DNA from: Rhyacichthys aspro
Taxonomy: Eukaryota > Chordata > Actinopteri > Gobiiformes > Rhyacichthyidae
NCBI GenBank assembly: GCA_036850595.1
Contig: CM072152.1
Span: 20,535,179-20,599,178, forward strand
DNA length: 64,000 nt
Direction: 5' to 3'
A program made the translations under genes and the position numbers. Shown piece after piece: positions 48,842 through 60,910 of the stretch; positions within the stretch are counted from its first letter, which is position 1; every line of letters begins with the position of its first letter. The notes below the pieces were generated by a model that ran no database searches, was not told where the DNA came from, and saw nothing but the letters and a program-made list of their open reading frames with translations.

Positions 48842-49284
48842 AGAAGGACATCAAGTAATAAGAGTCTGAAGGGCTGAAATATGAGTAAGAGGTTTTATTG
48901 AAAATTGTAGGTTGAAGGGCAGCCATTTTGCGAGCCAGGTCGGCGGCTCCTAATTGGGGTCAACCATGAATGAATGTTTCACAATTACCTTTCCTACTTG
49001 AAAAGATGTCCTCCATGTTTTTAGTGACAAAAATAATAAGTCATCAGGCCTTTTAAAGCTCTTGTAATTATTTTAATGACCAGAAAAAAAATAAAAGGTT
49101 ATTTTTGAAAAAGTCATTAGTATCCTCCCACCTTTTACCATTTATTCTCATTAACTCAACCACATATAATCATCCTGAGCTTTTTTTAAATGTGCACTCA
49201 TAATGGAAAAGAATTAGCTCAGTGTTTCTTAATGGGAGCAGATGAGGAGACGTTAGTGGTTGTTTGTAATGGTCTTGGATGTAC

Positions 49285-49447
49285 CTTCTGTGCACGACGC
49301 TTGTCCGCTCTCTGGTTCTGGTGGTAGATGCGGCTGAAGTTGGACACGATGACCGGGACGGGAAGCGCTATGACCAGGACACCGCTGAGGGAGCAGATAG
49401 AGCCGAAGATCTTCCCCGCGATCGTCTTAGGAACCATGTCTCCGTAT
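49285..49447 (-). CDS. kcnd3: Kv4.3 potassium channel, filter and S6 exon
   Basis: This 163-base exon completes the second glycine-position codon (GG|A) and encodes 54 residues. They run from Y-G-D-M of the selectivity filter through the outer pore (VPKTIAGKIFGSICSL), the S6 helix with the PVP gate hinge (SGVLVIALPVPVIVSNFSRI) to YHQNQRADKRRAQK. The sequence is essentially identical to vertebrate Kv4 channels. Kv4 channels carry the fast transient A-type K+ current in neurons and the transient outward current in heart, with KChIP and DPP partners. The acceptor is ATCTGCAG at 49448 and the donor CAGAAG|GTACAT at 49285. The filter TTLGYGD is interrupted by an intron after the first G. Upstream exons lie outside the window. 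Confidence 0.96.
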
Positions 49448-50233
49448 CTGCAGATGAGACGAGTAGTGAGGCTGAAAGTCATTGAAAATCCATATTCTCT
49501 GTCTTTTTCTATTTAGCAACACACACCATGAGTTCAAGAGCCATTTTTCACTTTTACATTAACTATTATTTATTATTTAACATTATGGTGACCCTCTGTG
49601 GACATAATTTTCACCATTTTGGTTCGAACTCAGTCCTCCTTTTAATGCATGTGAACAGCTATGGCGTCCTAACAAAGAATGATATGTATATGATATAATG
49701 ACTCTCTACTGACAACAGTCTTGACTTATGTCTTCTATGTGATTCAAATACTGTAAGATTTTTTTTTAATTCACTTTGAAATATGTTTTTAGAGCAATAA
49801 AGCTACTTTTACTGTCCACAGAGATTGTCAGTAATGTTTTAAACTGCGTCCATTTCACAAAAAACGATTTTATGACTTGTTGTTAAATGTTGTAATGGGT
49901 TGCCAGAAGCGTTTCTTGTAAGAAGATACACATTTAGTATTGTCACAGTAGTTGAGATTTATTTGTGTAAAATGTGTAGATGTGTTATTTAAGTGATTTT
50001 TCTCTTCTGTGCTTTGATTAAATGTAGTCAGTAAAAAAGTAGACCATAGAGTCAGCCTGCTACTTCCTTTTTTGGAACTAGTTGTCTTAACCATGTCTTT
50101 ATTCATATTTATTGGCACTGATTGAAGACTTTCATTGGCAACCTTTACACAACCTAAATACACTGCTGACTTTATCTTTAAAAGTGCAGTGTATCGTATT
50201 TGATTGTAATTCCACACCTTAAACATCTCCTAT

Positions 50234-50295
50234 CTACAGCCGGTGAGTATCTATGGTAGCCCTGGAGGGACATGCTTTTGTATGGGAACAAACCA
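50234..50295 (-). repeat. Dispersed repeat family A, copy 2
   Basis: GGTAGCCCTGGAGGGACATG, followed by an AACAAAC block, is the reverse-oriented counterpart of the repeat at 8057-8120. It is diverged and non-coding. Confidence 0.5.
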
Positions 50296-50720
50296 CAAAT
50301 AAATGTGACATATATCCATTTTCTGGTAACAAAATCTATCCAAGTCATCAATGTCCTAAGCCTTCAGGCAAGACTGTGTTCAAAGAGAAACATAAATGTC
50401 CTTCTCCTGCAGCAGTGCTCACTCTGCTCTTGGCATTTGTACAAAAACATGAAGTAATGGAAATAATGTCCTCATCCGCTCGAATCTATGGATTTTTAAG
50501 GGTACGTCTCAAAGGCATTTTTTGTCTCCTCGATTCCTCACTCCTCCATTTAAGTTATTCTCCCCGCGCCATATTTACACCTGTCCCAGAGCTCTTAACG
50601 CTGCTCTGAGGAGAAAAGAGGAAGGATATGAGTGAGAAAAGGACGTGAGAGTCAGGGAAATGTGTACCACTAATGTCTACTTCTACCAGGCAAACGTGAG
50701 TACAATATAATACACTATGG

Positions 50721-51488
50721 CACACATGTCAAACTCAAGGCCCTGGGGTCCAATGCAGCCCTTTGTAGTGTTTTCTGTGGCCCTTCAATACATTTGGAAA
50801 GTGATATTTTTGGCAGATAAATAAAACCTGTTTAAATCTATCCAAAACCTGTTCAAATTCAACTAAAAACTGTTCAAATCTGACTTAAACCTGTTCAAGT
50901 CCATCTAAAACCTGTTCAAATCTGACTTCAACATTTACAAATCCAACTAAAACCTTTACAAATCTGACTAAAACCTGTTTAAATCCAATTAAAACCAATT
51001 CAAATCCATCTAAAACTTGTTCAAATCTGATTTAAACCTGGTCAAGTCCATCTAAAACCTGTTCAAATCTGATTTAAACCTGGTCAAGTCCATCTAAAAC
51101 CTGTTCAAATCTGACTTCAACCTTTACAAATCCAACTAAACCCTTTTCAAATCTGACTAAAACCTGTTAAAATCTGACTTAAACCTGTTCAAATCCAATC
51201 AAAATCTATTCAAATTTGAATAACTCTGTTTAAATCCAACTAAAACCTTTTCAAATTCAACTAAAACCTATTCAAATCTGACTTCAACCTCTTCAAATCC
51301 AACTAAAACCTGTTCAAATCTGACTAAAACCTGTTTAAATCCAATTAAAACCAATTCAAATCCATCTAAAACCTGTTCAAATCTGTCTTAAACCTGTTCA
51401 AGTCCAATCAAAATCTATTCAAATCTGAATAACCGTGTTGAAATCCAACTAAAACCTGTTCAAATCCGACTAAAACCTGTTCAAACTA
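50721..51488. mobile_element. hAT-like element, copy 2, with expanded 21-bp minisatellite
   Basis: The left end, ATGTCAAACTCAAGGCCCTG, and the following GCAGCCC and GTGGCCCTTCAAT blocks match copy 1 at 37512. The interior (50825-51488) is an array of roughly 31 units of 21 bp, consensus near AAATCTGACTAAAACCTGTTC. It has higher-order structure: a 42-bp pair at about 51020-51100 is repeated, and a block of several units at about 50940-51010 recurs about 357 bp later (17 units). No right terminal repeat is visible, so the copy is truncated or its end lost. Confidence 0.6.
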
Positions 51489-54400
51489 CCTGAAGAGAAG
51501 GGTCACTTCACTGATCTTAAAATCTTAGCAGTGTCTATGATCTATTGCTGCGCTGTTGCAGATATTGAGTGATTGTGCTGTAATGTCTGCGTTGGTTCCT
51601 TTCGCTGCCTTGTTACAGCATCTGTGTCATGTTTTTCAGATGACAGTAATGTGATTACACGGGTGAGTAGCAGTGTAACAGGTGGGCAGAGGCGGGAGAC
51701 AGAAGCGCTGCTATCTGTGAGCCTCAGACCGGGCAGAACAAAAACCATGCCACAGGGGTCCGGGGCCCGTGAAGGATCCAGGTCGGAGTTTTTGGCAGAT
51801 GTTGTGAGTGAAGACAGCGTGTGGTGGAAAATACTGAGGTCTTGGATGAGATGGTCCAACTGACTCTGGGACTGTTGTCTGTAAATGTTACTGACACCGA
51901 CTGTGTTTAGATCAGGGGCAAAAATGGTTCAGGTAAGACTTAAATATAGCTAAAAATCAAACGAAGGCTCAAAAGCCAATGGAGGTTTTAAAGCTGACTT
52001 GAGGCACTTCCATATATTTAAGCCTTTTTTAGACAAGAGAGACTGTGACGACTGTGGACGACATGTGTTAATGGATCTATGCAGGGATTTAAATATGGAT
52101 CACTCTGCTTTATGTGGTATTCCTTCTAACACTAAGACACAAAACATGAGTCTAAACAGTCTAATTCAGTTCAGTTATTTAGCTTTTTTTCCTTATTGCT
52201 GTAAAAAGCAATAAGTTTAAGGCTACATTTACACCAATATGGTAATTTTTGCAACAAATCAGGGAAAAAATCAGCAAACAAACTAAAAATAAGTTCCAAT
52301 GCAATCTCAAGGCTAAGTTGTACTTTCAAAATGCTGATGTAGTGTGGATGCTAAAGATTAAAATGCAGCAGACACATAAGTGATGACAGATCCTTAGTTG
52401 CCAGTAGGATTTGAGATGATACCAGCCCTAACCCTAAATAAAGTAAGTAGTAGACTAAGTCGCAGTTTTTCACTTCAAGTTACCCAAATAAAGAAGTTTA
52501 CTCCCATAATTCTCAAATGTGAGACACCGATGTGACACTGCGACAACAAAATTACGTGCCAAGTCTGCCAAGTGGGACAATTTTTTTCTTTATTTAAGAG
52601 AAATCAAATTGAAAATCAGTCAAGGTCTGAGCCACTTTTCAGTCTCAGGTGCCTCTTTTAAAACCCGGTGGAGCATTATTTTTTCCATTCCGATCCTTAA
52701 AAAGTTTCCTGGCTTTTGTAAAAAAACAAAAAAAAAGACTGTTTGTTCTGAGCCTTTGTGTTTTGTCCCTGAGTTTCCTCTCCACTGCTCTCTCCAGTGA
52801 GACTCCTGACAGGTGAGTCTCTGCTCGGCTGACCACTGTCCCACCTGAAGAGCACTCACTGACCACAGCTGGGTGCAGGTTCACTTTTATTTTTAAATTC
52901 TTTGCTAAATCTCCGATAGTCCGAGGCGATAACCAGTCTAATCACCAGACTTACACACCTCCTGCTGCTATCCATAAACTGGGAGCAGAGGGATTATCAC
53001 CAACCCAGCCTTCTGCTCTGTCTGAACGAATATAGAAGTGAATGTTGCTAATCATTTATTTTCCCAATTTTCTTGTGTCATAATGTACTAAGTGAAAATG
53101 CCTCGTAGTTTAAGGTTTGACATGTGCTTGAAATGTCACTTTTTGTGCATCTTTGTCTAAAACTAGGTCCTACTAAATTTGGTATTTCTGACTTAAGATC
53201 AGTTTTAACAGACGCACTGGCCCTCATTTATGAAACGTGTGTAGGCTTATTCATTTTGCAAACTTTTATCAATATTAATGTTGGTGTACTGAAAGCTCAA
53301 ATCCCACTCCAGGTCAGGGACTGGTGTAAATGTAAGGTTTAGATGAGTGCCTAGCTCTGCAGCAAAGGAATTATTAATATCATAAAATGCATTATTACTT
53401 TAAAAATATCCCATTGTACAGTCCTCTTAATTAGAGCCAAATGTTGAGCTTGGTGTTCTGTTATTTTTGTCAGTGCTATTCAACTGCCCTGATAGTACGT
53501 TTGCTCAAATACATGCAACGTATGTGATATATGAGTAATATATGAGTTTCATCGCTACTGTAGCTCAAAGGGACTTGTCCTGGTGATTTTGCAGCTGACG
53601 GCCTCTGAACCCACAACGGTTATATGTAAATAAGAGGTATACACTGGATCGAGTTGTCTATCTTTTTTTCTTTTATGGAAAAAACATAAAAACAGGACGA
53701 CAAAATGCAAAAATGTTCTGCTTTCACGATAATGACTATTGCACGTACACAAAATAGACAATATAATAATTGACTGTGGCACTTTTGTTTTTGCAAAATC
53801 TTCTGGAAAACAATTAAAGAGGTTGGACTGTACTCTCCACCACAGCATTAGTGGCTTTAAAAGCTTGAAACTGACCAGTGATTATCAGACTTTTCCCTCT
53901 GAGTATTACCTCTTTGTGAATGCTGGTATAATGCAGAAGTATACTGTGTGTCTATTTAACTTCCTTTATATTTACAGATGACATAGTGCATCAAAAGTAT
54001 TCATAATGCGCTGCTCTGAAAGTGTCACAACAGGAACAAGTCAGAACGTCATTATGAACAAAATCAGGACTAACCTAGACATTATTTTACACTTATTTTT
54101 TAAATATTTCACCAAAGTTTACCACTGGAAAGAGCCGTCCTCCAGTGGGACACATATATAAGACATATGTGTATTTTATGTGTGTTTTATGCCTTCCTTC
54201 AGTCAAATCAGTTCTAAAACCACTGGATCCATGCAGTTGAACATCATTATTCACTTTGCCACATCCATTAAAAGTTTTTGTTGTAAAAACTTGTAGAAAA
54301 CGCGTTGATGTGGGTAAGAAATGTAAAAGATTATTAATGATCTGCACAGATTTGACCATGGGCTTGTTGTGACTGTGGCTCTGAGCCACGACACAATCAC

Positions 54401-55523
54401 ACAAACGCTTTCACAGTTGGCTCCGCTCCGTCTGACGCTCTGCTGCCTTTGTCTCTCTGTGCTTTGTTGTTTTAATGTCTGACACATCACAGAAAATGTG
54501 AAGTGTCAAACATTATTACGACAACATTTTGACAGCTTATTTTTACAGAACAGATAAGGTAAAAGATGTAAAAGCGCTCTTTCACTCAGTGTGGTGCTTC
54601 TCAACAGGTGGCTGCACAGAGACGATAAAAAAGAGGGATGGCTTTGAGAAACTGCAGTGAGGGGAATTTTTAATGTAGTAATGTAAAGGAAGAGAGCGAA
54701 TTCACTAAAGTGAGGCTGTCTTTGTTCTGTATCGAGATGAGGTCAAAACACTGGTCTGCTTTGAGGTTGCACTTAACCAAATATTATATCTAAAAAAAGT
54801 ATTGCTAATTCCAGTAAGTTAAAATAATAAATGACATGATGAGAAAAAAATTTAATAGTAGAAATGTGTTTTCAATTAAAGATGACAGATCAATCATGTA
54901 TTGTACTCTGAAATCTCACTTTTGCATTACATAGTCACAAATTGCATTATACCTTACTTTTTGAGGATATTCTGTCGTCAAAATGAAATGTTTTGAGTTT
55001 TTTAAAAAGCCTTTTTGTCACACGGCTGGCTGTGACTCTAGCTTCCCTGTTGTGCTTTCTTCCTTGTTCTCCTGTCTTTCCATTTCCCGCTCAACACCGA
55101 GGGCCAGCTCACCCTATCCTTTGCCCCCACCTCCGAACAATAAAATACTTTCCTATACCATTTGCTGAGCCGTTCCACCTTTTATGCACTAGAGCTGCCA
55201 GCCACCAAAGCCATTAAAGCTACCCCAACAACTGTCATTACAACCTGCCCCACACAAAAACTGCAATTTAGTATTGATGGGAGGCATGAGATCTAACAAT
55301 GTGTGTGTTGTTGTAGTAAACAGCTAAACAAATAGAATCCTATGTTTTCTGTAGTGTGTAATCACCTCAAAATTACACTCTTTTTTTTTTTTTAATTTAG
55401 AGCACTGCAGAAGCATTCATGTTTCTTTTTTAAACACAGGTCTTACATAAAGCTCCAGGTATTAAGTAAAATTATTTTGTTTCTAAATTTTTAAAGTGAA
55501 CTCATGTGACGTGTTTTCCATTT

Positions 55524-55590
55524 AGTTTGTTCATAGTCATTGATATGTCCCTGCAGGGCCACCGTAGGGGTTCACAGGCTGCAGAGACAG
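55524..55590 (+). repeat. Dispersed repeat family A, copy 3
   Basis: ATGTCCCTGCAGGGCCACCG followed by TTCACAGGCTGCAGAGAC matches the block order at 8057-8120 in the same orientation. It is non-coding. Confidence 0.55.
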
Positions 55591-57784
55591 TGATGTAAGG
55601 AACTTTTTTGGCTTTTAACTACTGTTTCAGATTACGATTGTCAGTAGAATATACATCATTATAAACTGCCAAACAACAAATGTTCCCTTTTCACACACAC
55701 ACCTCTGGAGGTTGTCTGGACAATCACCTCATGCTTTTCTACCTGTGCGTTCAAAATAAAGTCAGGAGGATGACTGTAGATAATCTGGCATCTGGCTGCT
55801 TTTACTGAACAATGGGGAATGGACAGAGAGCAGTACGATGCTTAGTTAGTTCGCCTGTTTATGACATGAAGCTGAAATGCTCTCATTCTGGTCAAAATAA
55901 ACAAATGAGCCCACTCCTTCACAGTGACGGCAATGCAGCAAAATCAACACCTCATTACATCATTCGCACATGTGAGCAACATAGTGACACAATGGAAATT
56001 AAAGTACAAACCAGCTGTAGATGTTTAAGGCTCAGTAAAAGGGGCGATAGAAAAAAGATGGTAAGTAAGGAGTTTCCACTAAACAAACTCTTGAACAACA
56101 AAGCAACAGTTTACTGATATTGAAATAATAATATATCATCAGCTTTATTGCACTTTTTATGAGCTATCAAGACATTTAATCAGATAGACAGTAAGATAAA
56201 ATACGAAGAGAGAAAAAACTAAGCATGAGAAGTTAGTAAAATGTTGTTTTATCCGTTTTTTGTTTTTCTTCTGAGTCTGAGCAAAAAAAGAAATATCTGA
56301 ACATAAATACTGTCGCACACTGCAGGTCAGAAGAGCTTGTCTTTACTTCTGATTTGTCTCAATGCAATCACCAGAGACTTTAAAGCATAAAACCATTTCT
56401 GTTTCAAATCGAAAAAAAATTGCTCTGAGAAATCTTGAAAGCGTAGTTAAATGAAGCATCAAAGTGCGACACAGCAGTGGGATATGACTCCTATCTTTTT
56501 GGTGATTTGACAAAAGGCGTTCATTATTATCTTGCTTTCATGCGACACACTCCAATTTTTCCCCTCGACTGATTCTTCCACCTGCTTTTCTGTGTTTTAG
56601 TCTGGCGTTTCATCAATCCATCCTTCATTAAAAGAACCTGTGCCGTCCCTTCCACAGCATCTGATAGATCTGCGCCGGGCGTCAAATAAAAGCGAATTGG
56701 ATTGGTCACGGTGCATCAGAGAGGTGCTGTGAAACCAAAGCAATCACCGGGGATGGATGTGGTCTGCTTACGGGCGCCAGCGGACTTCATTACAGATGTG
56801 ACGAGCAACATTAAAAAACTGTTATCACAAGAAGAGCTCGAGGATAAAAGTCGTTCTGTGTTCACAAAGGAGTCACTTTATGCTCAAACCGAGAGAGGAG
56901 AGTCTCGGTAATTATCTCCTACGACCTTTGACAGCACAACCCTATCTGTCAAATATCTATGTAGCATTTACAGAGACTGGGAAAAATACATTTAAGAATA
57001 ATTAGGTATCAGGTTTATATTTTCTAAAGTCAGCCTATACTTGACCGTGAGCAAGAAGAGGGTCACCAGCATGTTTGTCGTGGGTTGTGGAGTGTGTACT
57101 CAAAAAAGGAATTACTTTAAACACTTGAATACATCGAGTTGGATGTTTGTTTTCAATTCTGTTACAAGTTAAATATGGATTTACTTTAGGCACAAGAGCA
57201 TCAAGGAATCATGTGCAAGAAAAAGAGATGCAGTCAATGGTATTATTTTTAAATATATGTTTTTGGGGCATTTTTCAGCCGTTATTGGACAGAAAAGAAA
57301 AAGTGAAAATAGAAGGACGTGGGGACAGAGAAGACAACATGCATACTTCTGCTGAAATAAATGACAGTAAAGAGAAGAGGACTGTGTTATTTTAAATCTC
57401 AGAATGTGTAGTCTACATCTGTTTGCACTGAAGCTTAGTGTTACATATATTATATTGACTAATTTACAGAGGAAGACAGAAACCACCTGGCTTTATCACT
57501 TGGATGTGATTTGGTGACAAAGTGTCTTTATATTTTGCCCAATGTGTTTCAAACAATGTTAAATCGGCTTTAAAACTGTCTGTGACCAAATTACTGACAC
57601 AAAAAATAGCTTTTATAATGGATGACTACCTTTAGCAAAAATGTTGAAGAGACCATAGAATTGTTGTGGCAAATGTTTCAAAAATGAGAAAAGGTAATTG
57701 AGAAAAAACTATAAATACATGTTACAGGCCTCTTACTAACTTCTATTTCCTCATTAGATCACTTCATAAAGTTAAAAGTTTTGC

Positions 57785-57850
57785 TGTATCCTGTGATCGC
57801 CTACGGTAGCCCCGCAGGGACATGCTGTTGTCACTGAACAAACAAACTGG
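57785..57850 (-). repeat. Dispersed repeat family A, copy 4
   Basis: GGTAGCCCCGCAGGGACATG followed by GAACAAACAAACTGG is the reverse-oriented copy. It resembles copy 2 on its right side and copies 1 and 3 when reverse-complemented. Confidence 0.55.
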
Positions 57851-60844
57851 AAAGAGTTCCTTTTTACTTTTGATTTCACCTAATGCTTTTATTACTACTT
57901 TGCCATTTAGTGGAAGGACCTTGTGTGACGAGTCCATAATAGATCTCGGCCAATAATCCTTGATGCAGTTCTTGCTTTTGTCATCACTGTGATCAATTCA
58001 CATGGAATTAAAAATAAAAGGAGGATCCAGATAAGTGTAAAACAGTGAAGGGCCTGGATCAATAGGCTGATAATAAATGAATATAAAAACAAGGCTGAAT
58101 GCTGTTTAAATTATTCTTCACATTTGTTTGCATAAAGGACAAATGTAATAATTTAGCTTTACAACCAGGAGCCCTGTAGTGCTAGCCACAGGAGAGCGGC
58201 TCAAACTCGAATGATTTGTTTCTGTTTAAGATATTCATTAAAGAAGCACACGCTGAGAAGAGACTGAGCCGAACTTCAAGACACTGAGAAAAAACACGAT
58301 GAGTTCACTTTTGAAAACTCTGAAAAAGGGCAAGAAAAGAACAGCCCTCCCTTCATCTTGTGGAGATGCCGGCAAAATGGAGGAACATGAATGAGAGGAG
58401 TTGAGTTTGAGCAAAATGTATCGTGTATTATTTTGACGTAAAAATGCAAAATTGATGTGTTTCCAGTTTGTTGAGAAGTAAAAAACCTTTGGAAATGTTT
58501 ATGTTGCCGCTTTCATCAATATTTTATACGTTTCATAAATTCAGCAGAGGTAAAGAACAGTCTGTTCTCTGTCTCTGGGCTTTTTAACGATTTATAAAAA
58601 CCCATTTCATGCCAGTTTGCAGCAGCATTTCTTTAATTTTGCCCTTTGCTCAATATATATATAAAAACTAATTTACTTGAACTCAAAAAGGCAAAAACAC
58701 ATCTTTTCATCAAAATTTGTGGAGATTTTGTGAGTTTTACTGTTGCCATAAATAATTTCTAATGTAATTTTCATGTTAAGCTTCACTCAGGTTAAGATCA
58801 TCATCAGGGTTGAAAACTGAAGAAATGAGGGACAAAATGTCTTCTGTTTCCAAACTACGTCCAGTCACCTTCTTTTCAACCCTTTAACTTTATGACGACC
58901 TGGATGACATTACATCTTCATGTTCTGTCAAATGATTAAATTATTATTATTAATTATTATAGCGTTAAATAAATCTGCAGAAGCTTTAACCATGTGTTTG
59001 TGGAAATGTCGGCAGAAATATACGTTTATTAGACAATAAGCGTCGAACAGAAGCTGCGTTTTCATTAAATATGAAGTGAATATGAAGAAGAATATAAAGT
59101 CCCATATTTAATTTGTACTTAAAATAAAAACACTTTACTGTGAAAAACTCTCACATATTTTTTGAAGTTGCCATAGTTTAAAATGTAAGATTAAATCTAA
59201 AAATTAAGAGTTCTTGTATTTAGGCTGTGCGTGGTAATAAATACGTCACAGTAAATTAAACTAAATCAGTTAATTAGTCTCAGTAGAATAGTTCATGTAA
59301 CGTGAGCAACAACGAAAGACCATATTGACTGAAATTGACTTATTAAACTTACTTATATCTATTCAAAAAATGTAACTTACATATATATTTCTGAATGGGT
59401 GTATCAGAGTGTTTTGTGTGTGGATGTGTTTTCTTTTGGCCGTTGGTTTTTGGATGTATGTGATCTACTAATTTTTTTTTACTGATTTTGTAAACTAAAA
59501 TACTCCCTTCTTTATATGTTAAACAATGAAATGTCTTTCCCAAGACAAACTCAATCACACATTTCTTTTGTATCTTCTGAGAAATTCTCTGAAAGTAAAT
59601 TAGTAACAGGAGTCTTGTTAGCTGGGTTGGACTGAATACCCAATTAAGGAAGAATAAAATTAAGGGTTAAAAACTCTTTGCTCCGACTTCATCTTCTTCT
59701 TCTTTGAGAGTTTCATTACATATTCTGATCTGTCAGTCGCTCCTGGTGTCCATCTGGTGCAGTTCATTTGAAGCCAACAATCAAAATGATGAATTTTTCG
59801 CTTTAAGTCACACTGGATTTTCAATTTATGGCTTGCCTTTTCAGGGGGCGTTTGATGAATGATGGGAAAATGCTTCGTTTTGCATCACAAGAACAATAAA
59901 AGGGTGTCCTGATACTGCAGGAAAACAATCAGGTAAGAACATGGTGAGAATGTAAAGTTGGAAATGAGTTTATTTAACATTAACGATGGATACTTCAAGT
60001 TTTAGTTGAATTATATGAATCTGTAAGGCTGTTAAACCAATACATTTCAATAGCCTGTTTCTAATGTGCCTTAAAACCCTAGTGTTCATTACATGACAGT
60101 TGGATAAAACCATCACATGGACAAGTGCAGAGTTGATAAATGCCAGTCCACTTGGTAAAACACTCACAGACAATGAAGCAATGAGTGGACAATTGAACTG
60201 ATTACATTAAAACACAAGCGACCTTTTCAAATTACACTTTGAATTAAACACAAACACTTCAGACTTGTTTGATCATCGTTGAACACAGGCAATATATTTT
60301 TCTCTTGTTACCCACATGAGTAAATACATGTTTTGAGGTCTCAAACATGTATTATGGAAAATGTTGTAGTATACAGTTAAACAAAATGAACACACATCAG
60401 TCATAAATATGTTTTATGTTGTGTATTATTCAATCAAACACTTTTAGGCCAAATATATACCTACTGTTAAGCCAGGCACACGTTTCTGCATCATGTCACA
60501 TACATTGTTTATATCCTTGGCAATGCATAACTGTGTAAATCTAGTTTGCTCATTCCGTTGGAGGGCACTGTGCAGATAGGCTTTTCAGATATTACACTAT
60601 TTCCAGTTCCTACAAACTTCCACAAAGCTTTGACCGAGAGCAAAGAAGACTGTTCCCCAAATGTTGTAAATGAACTCATCGTCTGGTGCGTTCAAAGTCT
60701 ACAGGATGCCCCAACACCGCAACACATTTTTCAGATCTTGTTGATTTTTTTTTCTGTACTTTGATTATGTTGTGCAGTTTCATAAGCATTTTATAGCTAG
60801 AAAAGTAAACATGAATCTGATTATTGAGGCTCTGACTAAATAAA

Positions 60845-60910
60845 TACTCTGATAGTGTAGTGGAGCGTGTGACCGGAGGGACACAAGTTCGATTCCTGGC
60901 CCGGGGTCAG
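60845..60910 (+). mobile_element. tRNA-like SINE head or tRNA-derived remnant
   Basis: A polymerase III A box TAGTGTAGTGG (60853-60863) matches TRGYNNARNNG, and a B box GTTCGATTC (60887-60895) matches GWTCRANNC. The distance between box starts is 34 bp, about ten shorter than in a real tRNA gene, and no complete cloverleaf is apparent. A decayed SINE head or tRNA pseudogene is the best reading. Confidence 0.5.

Larger units (their letters stand above)
39805..49284 (-). other. kcnd3 intron (9.5 kb)
   Basis: This GT-AG intron, phase 0, contains a palindromic MITE (40648-41021), an L2-type LINE tail (41231-41303), a short AAC tract near 41544-41572, a T19 run (42399-42417) and a (GT)13 microsatellite. 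It also has a candidate regulatory element with an RFX X-box near 46465. No extra exon was found. Confidence 0.75.

Noticed and set aside
50825..51488. Regular array that could look like a CRISPR
   Set aside because: Units are about 21 bp, adjacent and without unique spacers, in a vertebrate intron. It is a minisatellite inside a mobile element.
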